Shown here in pieces: positions 33,695 through 45,382 of a stretch of 64,000 nucleotides of DNA (position 1 is the stretch's first letter; every line of letters starts with the position of its first letter). The position numbers and the translations under genes were made by a program. The DNA comes from Asterias amurensis (lineage: Eukaryota; Echinodermata; Asteroidea; Forcipulatida; Asteriidae): the NCBI RefSeq assembly GCF_032118995.1, contig NC_092652.1:26463044-26527043 (forward strand), given 5' to 3'. The notes under the pieces were generated by a model that saw nothing but the letters and a program-made list of their open reading frames with translations, was not told the DNA's origin and made no database searches.

Positions 33695-34006
33695 ATGATG
33701 ATGTATCCGAACATAATGCATAAAATAACAAATCTTTAAAGATTTTGGACTCAATTATAGGTCATCGAAGTTGTAAGAGAATAATGACAGAAAAACACTT
33801 TTTTTTGCACAAATTAATTGTGTGCTTTCAGATGCCTAAAAGGGCTTCAGGTCTGAAGTCTTTTATTACTTGAGTGATAAACTACATCTTCCTAAAAACT
33901 ACGTCACTTCTCACAATGTTTTACACTATCAAGAGCTCTCCATTGCTCGTATACCAAATAGGTTTGTATGCTAACAATTATTTTGAGTAATTACCATTAG
34001 TGTCCA
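33695..34006 (-). mobile_element. MITE of the same family, both tips worn, core type B
   Basis: Interior from gatgtatccgaacataatgc to attaccattagtgtcc with the cttcaggtctgaag core. Confidence 0.7.
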
Positions 34007-35204
34007 AACGCAAAGTCATCGTTTGGATGTCAAGAAACCTAACGTTGGTGAAATTGAACACTAAATTAAAAATGAAGAGTACAAATAAGTTGTATGTGTT
34101 TTCCCGCCTTTTTCTTGGGTGTATTCCTTCAGTAATTTGTAGCATGATATGCAGAATAAACATGTTGATTGATACCTCTACCTGATGCAACTCTAATGAG
34201 CTTTTGATCACTCATTCAATCATCCAATCATTAAGTCGTGGGATACCATTGTATCTTATAATAATAGAAGACCTTGATAATAGCTTGTTCCGTCTCCTGT
34301 TGGTGTGTCTTTGGACATCCTAACTGCCCACCCTTAATCCAGCCTAAAACATCTACTTACCAAGGATTTGTTCTAGACATGCATCAATGTCAAGGGATTA
34401 ACACCGTTGATGTCATGTGAGAGTGGAGTAGATTATGTATTCAGTTTGTATAACATAATCTTCGAATGTATCTGGAACGATGTTTGAGAGCCACCGCAGT
34501 CCCATTTACTCCGCCCCCCCCCCCCCTTTCCGAAAATAGTCGACAAGTATTGGGGTTTAATCGTCGAACTGGTTTAACAGAATATTCAGACATTGTGACC
34601 AGGAAACAACTCTTGCCTCTAAAAGATCGCACGAGAGACAATGGTTCTTGGTTCTCCTTCGTTGTCCTCACTGCCTGCAAACGAGGCGATGCACGGCACA
34701 CTCCCTGCAAGGAGAGGGAGACAACGCCGGTATTGGGCGGTTTGTGCCAAACAAACTATCACCATTGTTCTATTTCTCTGTTTTGACGTGGAATACAATT
34801 TCCATTTTAGATTCGTCAGTCATGAAAAGCGTCTGCAAAGAATTTGCTGAAACTCAACTTCTTTGTTATGGTATATATTTTTGTAAACCTATCCCAAGAA
34901 AATGTAAATCACGTTTATAATCAATGTGTGGTGAAGAGATTTACAACTAGTGGTTTAATCCCAATGAGGCCTGGTTCTTGATAATTTTACCGAGACGAAA
35001 ACCGATTCAACAAACTTTGATTCCCATTCATAAATACCTTTTCGGTCAAAAACATCATCACTTTTTGGTCAAAAAGTAAAATAAGTGCAAAAATTATAAT
35101 TGTTTCAACACAACAAAGCCCTCCGCCGCCCTCGGGTAAACAACTCCTTAAAAGGGAATGCTGTGCGCGTCGCACGTATCGCGTGATGTGGCACAACTGT
35201 TTCA
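34007..35204. other. Unassigned DNA
   Basis: Overlapping frames on both strands at 34441-34920 include a C-run (34507-34518) and have no domain. I do not call a gene. Confidence 0.45.
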
Positions 35205-35370
35205 GCCGTTGCTCTCGACCAATAGGAATGAAGAAACTGTCTTAAAAGAACAGGTGCAAGGTCGCGTGTCACGCCCATGAATTAACACTGTTGACTGGTC
35301 ATAAACAAAGGTTTATACACACCCACGTGACGCGCTCTCCACCAATAGGAATAGCGAAGCTGTCTGAGGT
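35205..35370 (+). promoter_or_regulatory. Duplicated CCAAT-containing segment
   Basis: gctctcgaccaataggaatg (35211) and gctctccaccaataggaata (35334) are copies about 123 bp apart, each with an ACCAAT (NF-Y) box followed by gaagctgtct. The surrounding GC-richer DNA (cgcgtcgcacg, cacgtgacgcg) could be a promoter, but no gene is recognised downstream. Confidence 0.3.
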
Positions 35371-35898
35371 ATTTATGAATGTCCGTTTATATTTGAGATG
35401 CTTTTTACAATAATTATTTCTACGGCTTCAAACTTCACATGGCGGGAATCCTATGTACAATGTAAGGTTTGTGGCATATAAAACTCTCCTTATAACTTAA
35501 GTTGTGGCTACTCTGAAATAAAACGAATTGTTGTGTTTGTATTCAGAAGGGAGTTGTAATTAGGGCGCGAGACCATTTTGATCGGAGCAATGTCCTGACC
35601 AAGGTTGATCTCGTTCATGGACAACTTCTTATCTTCGTTTATCAGCCATGATACAGTAGTTTTTCCGTCTGCCCTTCAAACAAGTCCCCTCATGCCATGT
35701 GGGAAAAGAAACACTTCATTTCTGCAAAACTCACTCTGCCTCGTGGGAACTCAAACACTCAAGCATATCGTTAGCGCTTTTGTTATTTTTTTGAAACATT
35801 TCCATGGTGTATATAATTACAGGAAATCTGGCTTTGTTTTAGTTTTACGGATGCTGTGCTTAGAGGATTTAACCATGTGTAAAAACAACATCGGGGAC

Positions 35899-36255
35899 AG
35901 GTTATATGCACTAAGGTGACTTTTAGAATTTGTTCTTGTTCCCATGCCCTCTTTTAGCTATACTTTTCGGAACAAAATAAACAAAACCTACAATTAAAAG
36001 TACACAGGTACCTTTTTGACAGGTTAGATGCACTTAATTTGTAATTGTTCATGTTCCCATGGCCTCTTGTCCTTTTCTTTTTGGAACAAAATAAACCAAA
36101 CCTATATAGGCCTATTCAAGGTACCCAGGAAACTTTTGGAGAGGTTTAATGTACTTACTTGATCTTGTTTAATTTGTTCATGTTCCCATGGCCTCTTTTT
36201 GCTACACTTTTTGGGAGAAAATAAACCAATTAAAAGTACAAGGTAACTTTTGTTG
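35899..36255 (+). repeat. Three diverged tandem units of about 120 bp
   Basis: Each unit has (a/g)caggtt..atgcactta, ttgttc(a/t)tgttcccatg, cctcttt, ggaacaaaataaaccaa and aaggtac..aacttttg. Units start near 35899, 36022 and 36141. No frame is kept across them. Confidence 0.7.
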
Positions 36256-36328
36256 GACAATGTAATCCTTCACGCCACATAATATAATGCGGTACCCGGC
36301 GAAGTAGCCATAATTTGGACTGCTCATT

Positions 36329-36705
36329 TTAAAGGCAGAGGACACTATTGGTAATTGGCAAAGATCAGTCTTCTCACTTGGTGTATCTTATCATATGCAT
36401 AACAAAAAAACTGTGAAAATTTGAACTCAATTGGTGGTCGAAGTTGCGAGATATTACTGAAAGAAAAAACACCCTTGTCACACGAAGTTGTGTGCGTTTA
36501 GATGGTTGATTTCGAGACCTCAATTTCTAAACTTTAGGTCTCGAAATCAAATTCGTGGAAAATTACTTCTTTTACCTCACTTCAGAGGGAGCCGTTTCTC
36601 ACAATGTTTCATACTATCAACCTCTCCCCATTACTCATTATACCAAGTGAAGTTTTATGCCAATAATTATTTTGAGTAATTACCAATAGTGTCCACTACC
36701 TTTAA
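36329..36705 (-). mobile_element. TTAA MITE, core type A, complete
   Basis: Left tip aggcagaggacactattgg, right tip caatagtgtccactacct, TTAA on both sides. Confidence 0.85.
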
Positions 36706-37637
36706 TGCTCATGAATTTGTTTGTTTTTGATGGGGTGATTTTGTTTTTTACAGAGAACTGTCTTATGGTTGGGTGTGTTCTAAAAAAAATAGTCTCTTTT
36801 TACGTTTCATCAACGATTTGGATTGCATTCAAACAATAATTTTTTAAACATTTAGTTTTGTCCTTTTAAAAAGATAATCCCTTATACCACCGGCCTGTAT
36901 ATAGTTTGCATATTTATAATTTTTTGCCTTTAGTGAAGTTGGTTTGGTTTTTGATGGTGGTTTTTGTTGTACTGAAATTATTCGCAAATCATAAAAAGGG
37001 TGCAGTAAAATTTTATTTAGGTTTTTTGAGGTAAAATATAAGTACCATTTTATAAAGGGCATGAAAACTTTTCAATCAAAGTGTTGTTGTTTTTTCTCAG
37101 CTTTTTTGTTAGTTTTTCCGTATTTTTGTTCTCGACCTTTGGGGTTTATGCTTCTTGCAATGTGCCCTAAATTGTCCAGTGTTCTGCCTGAATTAGGAGG
37201 GCAGTTGCCCGACTCCCCTACCCACCTGGGTTGTACGTCTATGGTTGATAAACTGACTTGGCGGACAATAAAAAGCCATACACCACCATGACCATCAAGA
37301 TAAGCTCCAGAATTACCGCAACTACCTGTGAAAATTTACAGCCGTCAAACCAACTGTTTTCTAGAATCCTTTGACCGATTGAAACAGTTGAGATCAAAAG
37401 AGGGTCACGGGGTCGAAAGCCCCTCGCTATTGTTTTGAAGTTTTTCTTATTTTCCAAGTTTCTACGATCTTCATGGTTGTGACAGTCCTGTTTCAATTAG
37501 GCCGATCGTCGCCGGTAAAATGCCTATTTTTACCCATTAGGAAAGGGGCTTATGATGGGGTGCTGAATGGGCCACGGGCATCGTGTCAAGAGGGAAGCTA
37601 CACCAGACTTTAAACCAATGTTGTTCTTTTTTCAATC
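36706..37637. other. Unassigned DNA
   Basis: T-rich at 36720-37100. The frame at 37061-37291 has no motif. Confidence 0.5.
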
Positions 37638-38029
37638 TTAAAGGCACTGGACATCTTTGGTTATTGTCAAACCAGTACTAGGCATATTCTCGCTAGGTGT
37701 ATCCTAACATAATAAGCACAAAATAACAACCTGTGAAACATGAGACTCACATTTGTGTGCTTTTATATGCCTAACAAAAGGCTTCAGGACTGAAGTCTTT
37801 AAATTACCTCTTTCCAAAAACTACGTTACTTCAGAGCCGTTTCTCACAATGTTTTTTGTAGAGCGTGGGCACGTCAATCCGGAGGTCGTTGGTTCGAATC
37901 CCACGTCAATTCTTTGTTCAACCCAAAAAATGTGTTATACTATCAGCTACTCTCCATTCATTGCTCGTTACCAAGTTGCTATGCCAAAAATTATTTTGAG
38001 TAATTATCAAAGGTGTCCGATGCCTTTAA
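37638..38029 (-). mobile_element. TTAA MITE, core type B, with a nested SINE fragment
   Basis: TTAA at both ends; tips aggcactggacatctttgg and aggtgtccgatgcct; core cttcaggactgaag. A tRNA-derived fragment (37858-37930) interrupts the conserved ctcacaatgttt/atactatca stretch. Confidence 0.8.
37858..37930 (+). repeat. tRNA-derived SINE fragment nested in a MITE
   Basis: gtagagcgtgggcacgtcaa ... ggttcgaatcccacgtcaat ... gttcaacccaaaaaa: the 3' two thirds of a tRNA-like head with an A-run. Flanks atgtttt / atgtgtt may be a worn target duplication. Confidence 0.6.
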
Positions 38030-38570
38030 AGGTGTGGTTTAATCACTGCTAGACAGATAACCTTTCATCAAACGATGATATTTTCATGTTTGTTCACAGC
38101 GGAAGACTGTCCCCGTATAGTTTTTCTTGCCAAAAATAATTAACTAAACCAATTATCATTTCAAAAAAACCTAAGTAATCAAGATGACACTTGTCATTCC
38201 TCCAGAAGGTTAGGTGCAAAACATTTTGAGAAATCACGTCTGTTTGAAATCGTCAATCAATCACCATGGTAATCCATAATGCCAGCAGATCAACCAAATA
38301 CAAACAAATTTACAAATGTGTTTATATTAACTGTCCAAAAAACGCTCATACAAAATATTGAGCCGTACTTTAGCTTCTGCGCATGTTCCATAACTATTAT
38401 GACTGGTTTACTTATTGATGCGATTTGCTGATTATTGTGACCACACCCAAAAAATAAGAGCGAGCCAAAAATCGGCTATGCAGAAAGCAACGTGGCAAAG
38501 GAAACTTTTTGTCAACACACTTGAACATTCTTAGAACGTGTGCGTGTCCGCGTATTCAATGATGGGCGAT
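38030..38570. other. Unassigned DNA
   Basis: Nothing recognised between two MITEs. Confidence 0.5.
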
Positions 38571-38957
38571 TTAAAGGCAGTGGACACTATTGGTAATTAC
38601 TCAAAATAAATATTAGCATAAAACCTTTCTTTGTGACGAGTAATGGGGAGAGGTTGATGGTATAAAACATTGTGAGAAACGACTCCCTCTGAAGTGCCAT
38701 AGTTTTCGAGAAAGAAGTAATTTTCTACGAATTTGATTTCGATACCTCAAGTTTAGAACTTGAGGTCTCGAAATCAACCATCTAAACGCACACAACTTCG
38801 TGTGATAAGGGTGTTTTTTTCTTTCATTCTTATCTCGCAAGTTCGATGACCGATTGAGCTCAAATTTTCACAGGTTTGTTATTTTAAGCATATGTTGAGA
38901 TACACCAACTGCAAAGGCTAGTCTTTGACAATTACCAATAGTGTCCACTGCCTTTAA
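38571..38957 (+). mobile_element. TTAA MITE, core type A, complete reference copy
   Basis: Both tips are intact: aggcagtggacactattgg and ccaatagtgtccactgcct, 19-bp perfect inverted ends, with TTAA on each side. The core arms are about 15 bp. It is the cleanest copy in the window. Confidence 0.88.
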
Positions 38958-39038
38958 GTGCTGCTATTTAGCATTGATGAGCTCGTTGACAACAACACCG
39001 CCAAAACATGTTTTAAGTTTTGCAGAAAATGGAGACTT

Positions 39039-39360
39039 AAAGGGTTTTGATACCCTTTGTAGATCAATTTTTTGGCCATGAAATAAATCCATAAATTCGC
39101 TAGTCGTCAATTGTTTAAGAAAAAAAAGGTATGACAATCACAAAGCAATGTTTAGGAGTGTCGCGTAATTACATTGCTCAAATAATGTTCGTCTCTTTAG
39201 AAAATTATTTTGGTGACACTGTTTTACTACTTTCTCAAAAACTACAGCACCTCAGCAAGTAATATTTTAAGGGAAGCTTTCTACCATCGTTATCTTCAAA
39301 CCTTACAGATTTAATGTAAATCTGTGGATATTGTGTTTTGTGTCATACAAAAAGTACCCG
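39039..39360 (+). mobile_element. Second TTAA MITE family (AGGGTTTTGATACCC), diverged
   Basis: It begins TTAA-agggttttgataccctttg and ends near caaaaagtacccgag. I recall this as a common echinoderm repeat. The right tip is decayed, so the end is approximate. Confidence 0.5.
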
Positions 39361-39366
39361 AGTTTT

Positions 39367-39691
39367 TTAAAGGCACTGATGGTAATTACTCAGAATAATT
39401 ATTAGCATAAAACCTCACTTGGTATTTACAAGAAATTGGGAGAGGTTGATAGTATAAAACATTGTGAGAAACGGCTCCCTCTGAAGTGACGTAGTTTTCG
39501 AGAAAGAAGTAATTTTCCATGAATTTGATTTCGAGACCTCAGAGGTCACGAAATCAAGCATCTGAAAGCACACAACTTCGACGACCAATTGAGCTCAAGT
39601 TTTCACAGGTTTGTTATTTTATGAATATGTTGATATACACTATTGAGAAGACTGGTCTTTGACAATTACCAATAGTGTCCACTGCCTTTAA
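39367..39691 (+). mobile_element. TTAA MITE, AGGCACTGG family, core type A shortened
   Basis: TTAA on both sides; deletions in the left tip and core. It lies directly beside the element at 39039. Confidence 0.78.
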
Positions 39692-41217
39692 GGTGAAATG
39701 AGTAATGGCCGCTTTAAAGTTGCAGTTTGTTTGAAGTAGACGGTTTATGCCATACTGCCTTAATCTTTAAGTTCCGAATCACCTGCCACTAAATGGGTAT
39801 CATGAGAAACAGTCAACTGCGCATGTTTCTACTAATTTGGATAAATTAATGAGGCGCAAAACACTCCATTACAGTTTGATTGAGTAGACTTTGAGGAAAG
39901 TGCACATCACAGGGGAGAGAAGGTTGCCAACACACGGGGAAATTATTATTCTATAACATAAGATTGAGCTTCTTGAGGTTTTGGCGCTTTCTTCCCTTGT
40001 CTGACAAAATAAACTAATTTGTTATCTTGAAGATGAGATGTTTAATAAGAGAAGCCACGTGTAAATTAACTGTGTTTTATAGATCATAGTAATTATTACA
40101 AATGCTTTTTTAGGGGAATAAAACAAAAGTTTGATTTTACGTTACACCTGTCATGAAATTTGATCAAGAACTTTTAAACAAACAATCTACAGATACCCAT
40201 TACTATTTTGAAGTATCTAATTAGCGAAACATTTCAAGAAGTAAAGGTAACTTGAATCGTAAGGCACTGGCCCCTTTTGGTAAATATCAAAGACCAATCT
40301 TCTCACTTGGTGCATCTCAACAAATGTGAACGTTTTGGACTCAATTGGTCTTCGAAGTAATGAGTTGCAAGAGCATAATAAAAGAAAAACGCCCTTGTTG
40401 CACAAGTTGTTGTGCTTTCAGAAAGGGCTTCAGGCCTGATGTCTTTTAAATGACCTCTTTCTCAAAAACTACGATACTTCAGAGGGAGCCGTTTCTCACA
40501 ATGTTGTATACTAAAAAGAGCTCTCCATTGCTCGTTACCAAGTAAGTTTTTATTTTGAGTAATTACCAATGGTGCCTTTAACATTCAAAAGCCACTCCAC
40601 TATTATTTGTTCATGCTCTCATACCACTGCACTTGAATGTGCGATTGAATCATCACAGCGTAACGAGGGTATTCAGAAGCGCCGGCAACTCGGGATAGTG
40701 TTCCCGCCCTGCAACGCGATCAACTCGTCATCTTTTTTGTCACTAATCAATCTTTATTTTCATATTCCATCTGAAGTTATTTTACGACTCAATCCCCTCG
40801 ATGTCAGGTTCGCTTAACTCGACAGATCATCCATTCCAGAATGTCTCAGAGGCGATCACAGGACAAGCAGCTGAAGTCAATTTCTCCACCTCCTGAAACT
40901 CTGGGGGGGTTTTTCCCCAGTTCTTGACAAAATTATTTTAGGAATAATTTGGCTTTTAGAGTGATTGGAAAAGTTTGGGACTATATGCAGGAAGTACAGG
41001 ACAAGGCCTCGTGTAGAGGAGTAGTTCGCTTCTTATGTTCACTTTCGTAACTATGACAGGTTAAATCTTTGGACGATAAATCTTAAGACAGCAGATGATA
41101 CATCTGTCTTATTTATTCAATTTATTGATGTGGAATTGAACGTAGTCCCATGTTTACTAAATTGCACCTTGTTTTGAAGTATGACACTTTATCAGTAAAG
41201 CAAACCCGACCATGGTT
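39692..41217. other. Unassigned DNA around the MITE at 40259
   Basis: Short frames only, no motif. Confidence 0.5.
40259..40581 (-). mobile_element. TTAA MITE, core type B
   Basis: Left tip aaggcactggccccttttgg, right end accaatggtgcct-TTAA, core cttcaggcctgatg. Confidence 0.75.
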
Positions 41218-41340
41218 GGATTCTGCTAAGACTAGTCGTATCTAGGGTTAGGACGAGTTACTCGTCCTAAGTTAGGACAATTCTTTAGTTTTTAACAACT
41301 CCTAAAGAGTCCTATATATGACGTTAGGACTAGTGATACA
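41218..41340. repeat. Palindrome-rich repeat (ggacgagttactcgtcc)
   Basis: ttaggacgagttactcgtcctaa (about 41249-41271) is a near-perfect palindrome in a stretch repeating taggac motifs. It resembles the ends of widespread DNA transposon remnants; limits are unclear. Confidence 0.4.
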
Positions 41341-41609
41341 TTGGACTTCACTCTCAACACGTATAACAAACGTTGCGACATAAGTTGCAATGAAACGTAT
41401 TTTAGAATTTTTATTAGTGATGTTGTAATTTGGGTTATGTCCAACGATAACTAACTGCTTGATTTGGGGAGTGTTCCCCTCCCCAAAAATTGTCCACAAA
41501 CCGTAAACGAATAAAGGTGCGTATAACCTCCTCGCACGAAAGGGTCCTCCGTTGTCGTAATGATTATGATCGTGGATGATGAAAACTTTCACTTTGAAAC
41601 ATTTCCTGT

Positions 41610-41750
41610 AAAGCTCATTGACAACATTGGTAATTGACAAAGACTCAGTCTGCACTTAATGTGTCCCAACATCTCTTTATAAATAACAAACCTGTGAAAG
41701 TTCCAGATTGATCAGTCATCGGATTCACGAGAAAACAGTGAAAGTTTCGC
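41610..41750 (-). mobile_element. MITE fragment of the AGGCACTGG family
   Basis: Only the half from acaacattggtaattgac to gagaaaacagtgaaag remains. Confidence 0.5.
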
Positions 41751-41847
41751 TGTTTTTAAACATTGAGTTTTGGTCTCCGAGATTGTTTTGAATTACTCGT
41801 TATTCACAAACTGGATGAAGCAGCTCAGGCACAAATTTTCAATGGGA

Positions 41848-41885
41848 GTTTTTATTTATTTATTATTTATTTATTTATTTATTTC
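41848..41885. repeat. (TTTA)n microsatellite
   Basis: About nine copies of the tetranucleotide, interrupted once. Confidence 0.9.
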
Positions 41886-43364
41886 CAGGCAAACGGTACA
41901 TACAAAGAATAGGCAATAAAAAATATGACTACACAGAGAACAAGCCTTCGGGTAACCAAAAAGCGAAAATAATCACTATCTAAAGGCGATCCAGACAATA
42001 AAAATAACAAAGGCACAAAAGGGTACAAGGACAAAAACGTAAAAGAAAAATTGAAATTAGCACATCAATTTTCTACCGTGACCCTCGTTCAAACATAGGC
42101 CTATACGAGCAAGTCTGTTAATTTTTGTATTTTGAATCTTACCAAGGTTGTGTACATCCTTCAGGTTGATAAATGCATATCAATGAGTTTACAATGAGTT
42201 TAACAAACCTATAGTATACTCATTTTGTCAAAAATTACAAACATTCACTTCACCTTATTGTCTTAACTGATCTAATTGTGTTTGATGTCAGCGTGCAGTG
42301 TGATAACCATCATAACTCCTGTTTGTTATTTACAAAACAACAAAAAGACATTGTCTTATAAGTTTAGTTGTTAAAACTTTCATGCACTTCACATTAAAGT
42401 CGTGTGTTTATGCATACCTCAAAACCCATTGTTCAACTCATGTGTCTCCACAGTCAAGAAACCATTGCGACAACGTAGCACTATGACGCACCCTATGAAC
42501 AGCTAATTGTCCAAAGCAATTTAAGGTCACCACGTTCTAGAACTCACAACTGTGTAGCCTAATTTTCTAGCTTTATAAGCCCCGAGGAGGGGGGGGGGGT
42601 GAACCTGTCAATAAACCCAGTGAAATGACTCATTTCATTGGAGTCAGTTCTCAAAAAATGGCGGGTAAATTGATGGCGACTGCTGAGCTTTTACGTTTTG
42701 GGTATCTTGTGTAAACTATGGACAAACAAAACAGACACTGCCACAGAAAGCTGCAAGGTGGATTGACGCCATTTTGGATTTCCCTGTTTGACGTGGTTCC
42801 ATGGGATGGATAGGAACAAAACAGATTATGTAATTGGGTTGTTGTAGAAGCAGCTTCTGTTTAATGATGGAGTGTAAGATAAATTGCATATTTGTGGCGT
42901 AGCCTCCAGGATTATTACACGGTCCCAACAGTGAACTACCCAGTATGTACCCCCAGGCAGTATACATTAAACTGCTATAAACCTGGGACACTCAGGAAGA
43001 TCCAATTTATCACATCTTAGAGGAGGGGGAAACGACCAATCAGCCACTTCTGTTACCATACATTTCGTTATTTCCCATCTATTACAGTGATGTTCTGCAT
43101 ATACTACACTGAGCTGCGTGTTGTTCATGCAAATAGCCCTCCACAGCCAGTGATTATTTTTCCCCTTACCTTGGCACAAACCCTTCCTTACTTTAAACGA
43201 AACCTGCAACCATCCTTAATCATAGCAACTCAAACCACACAAGCGTCGTGCACTACTTACGCGAACTCACACAACGGATATGAGTAATGCGGACCTGTTG
43301 ATTTGCACGGGAATCCAATCAGGAAAGTGAGTAGGGCCTCACTCGTGTATCCCTCCGCCAGCTC
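41886..43364. other. Unassigned DNA upstream of the putative small gene
   Basis: A G-run at 42587-42598; a strong-context ATG at 42658 opens only 18 codons (MAGKLMATAE...). Frames on the minus strand at 42716-43209 have no motif. Confidence 0.45.
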
Positions 43365-43410
43365 ATTTGCATAATTACAAGGACGGCTTGTAGACTATAC
43401 ATGATGAGTA
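43365..43410 (+). promoter_or_regulatory. Octamer and weak TATA ahead of the putative small gene
   Basis: ATTTGCAT (43365-43372) precedes ctatacat (about 43395) by some 25 bp. The 12-mer gctcatttgcat is identical to the one upstream of the NFE2L1-like gene (59971). Confidence 0.3.
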
Positions 43411-43528
43411 TTCGCAGACTTGGAGTAGTTGTTCAAAGGCGAGGCAGCCCCTCGCTTGGCGAGAATATAGTTATTGTGCGAGACTTACTTTATACGGAAA
43501 GCAACGTGGACTTTATATTTTAGTCGCC

Positions 43529-43726
43529 ATGGATTGGTGGTACAATCATACCCGTTCGTCTTGCCGACATCAGCAAAGAAAATCTTTTTATCATCATCGA
43601 CAAAGGCCTCAACAACAGCATCACCATACGAACAAACACCCAGTCGGTATGTGTGGGACGAGGTTTTGCGAACTTCGACGGGCACCTTACAACTCTTATG
43701 GAATTTACCACCCGTATCAACGCAAG
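43529..43726 (+). CDS. Putative small gene, exon 1 (unknown, His/Gln/Arg-rich)
   Basis: ATG 43529 has a near-ideal context (gtcgccATGG). The frame encodes 66 residues, MDWWYNHTRSS..., rich in His, Gln and Arg (QQQHHH near residue 30), and stops at AAG|gtaaac (43727), phase 0. There is no signal peptide, membrane segment or known domain. Overlapping frames are also open here (43474-43827 plus, 43485-43741 minus), so the coding frame is not certain. I preferred this one because of the start context and the donor. Confidence 0.32.
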
Positions 43727-44644
43727 GTAAACATCATACATCAGTTAAAATATTCAAATATGTTACTTCAATTGACTTACATGTAATGTGTATACACATT
43801 CTTTACTTAGAAAGTGTCATCCATTGACTGCATGCTTTTAGGAACTGTTGCTACTGAAACTTGGATTCAAATGATAACGATGAGTTATCATTTTTGACCT
43901 TCTAGTTTAAACTTCTTTGGGGAAACCCGTTTTAGTGAGACTGTTGTTGTCCCCTTTCGTATAGCCGTCAGTGTTTCTCTGTAAAATCTCAGGTATTGGT
44001 TTCTGCTGTGGGCGTTGGCAACTTTACAATAAGTGTCTTATCGCATGATCATGATGGTTAAGCAATTCACAGTTTCAAATTATTATTGCGAAAGTACACC
44101 GTGTATAATATACTGTGTCGGTCTTCAGAGACGGTTTAGAGAAATTATTCGAGTATTCCTATGTATTGAACTACTGTCTGTATTGCTTCGATGTTAAATA
44201 TATTTGTTCAGTCAATTGATGTGATCTGACTGTTATTTATAGGTTGACTTATTCGTAAAAGTCCGAAAATGTAAATAATGTTTAATGGAAAGCATACATC
44301 TTTTCCTTATAGTCATACTCAACTTTCTATTCTTTAAGAGTATATTTGTCAGTTGCTGTGGGACAACTCAAATTTGTTGAAACAAAATAATGAATGATAA
44401 CTATGTCATGAGTGTATTTGCTTGTGAGTGTATTTGCTTGAGATAAATTTAAATCAGTTCACATGTTTGATTTGAAACTTTGCATGGTGGCAGAATAACT
44501 TAGTTAGAGAGGTTTGCAGTGTTGGTTCTGAAAAGAACAGGTGGTTAACGACTCAACGTTTCGATCAGTATGCTCTGATTGTCTTCAGTTATAAATGCTC
44601 TGATATTCTTCAGTTTACTTGGTCTAGAAGTCACTGGAAAAAAA

Positions 44645-45380
44645 TGCACCTCTTAAATGGCTTCATTCCATAAGTATAAGACCATGGTTCTTGTGTTTCG
44701 AAATAAAAACACATCTGTGTTCTACGTGTGAATGATGAGTTTATAACGTTAACATAGGAGCTACCGTATTTAGAAAACAAAATCTGCATCTCTAAATTGG
44801 CTACATTTCAACAGATTATGTAAACCTTTGACTTGTTATATTGGTGCTTGTATTTCGACATAAAAACAGGCCTGTGTTCTAGTTGTTAATGAGACAGCAA
44901 CATCTTCTGTCTGTCTTTAAGTCTTCGGAAGTTGCTTTCTTCCGCTAAGCGGACGCACCTATCATCCTGGTCCCAAATGAGAACCGGCTAGGGTGTTAAG
45001 CCGTCCATTCATTAAACACAGCACTGTGTCTTGCCAAATTCATTCACGAAAACACAAACACAAACACAGACGTGGTTGATTGTAAATTGTAATCACCGTT
45101 GGCTGTTGCATGGGTAACACTGGCTATCCGTGGAATTGTATGGAAGAGATGCAACATTGTGGGTTTTTTTTTTTTAAATAAAATTATTTTTCGTCCACTA
45201 AGTTTTCAATCGAACTGTGAATATTTTTAAAAAGAAGAAAACCACTAAGCCATGTTTTTTGAACCAGCACATACTACAACCAACACTAGACCTATACTAA
45301 ATCACTGTCGGCTGCTGCATGGGTAACCCTGGCTGTTATTGGTGTGATTAGTAAAAAGTAGAACATCGTGGGTTTTTAGA
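44645..45380 (+). repeat. Diverged local duplications
   Basis: Segment 44645-44740 (cttgtgtttcgaaataaaaacac ... ctgtgttct) is repeated at 44788-44892. Segment 45091-45170 (ggctgttgcatgggtaac ... cattgtgggttttt) is repeated at 45303-45377. Both lie in the putative intron of the small gene at 43529. Confidence 0.55.
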
Positions 45381-45382
45381 AA

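Noticed and set aside
43485-43741. Minus-strand frames overlapping the putative exon at 43529 (SHTYRLGVCSYGDAVVEAF...)
   Set aside because: Plausible-looking peptide, but it has no ATG in good context and no acceptor on that strand; kept only as a reason for doubt about the plus-strand call.
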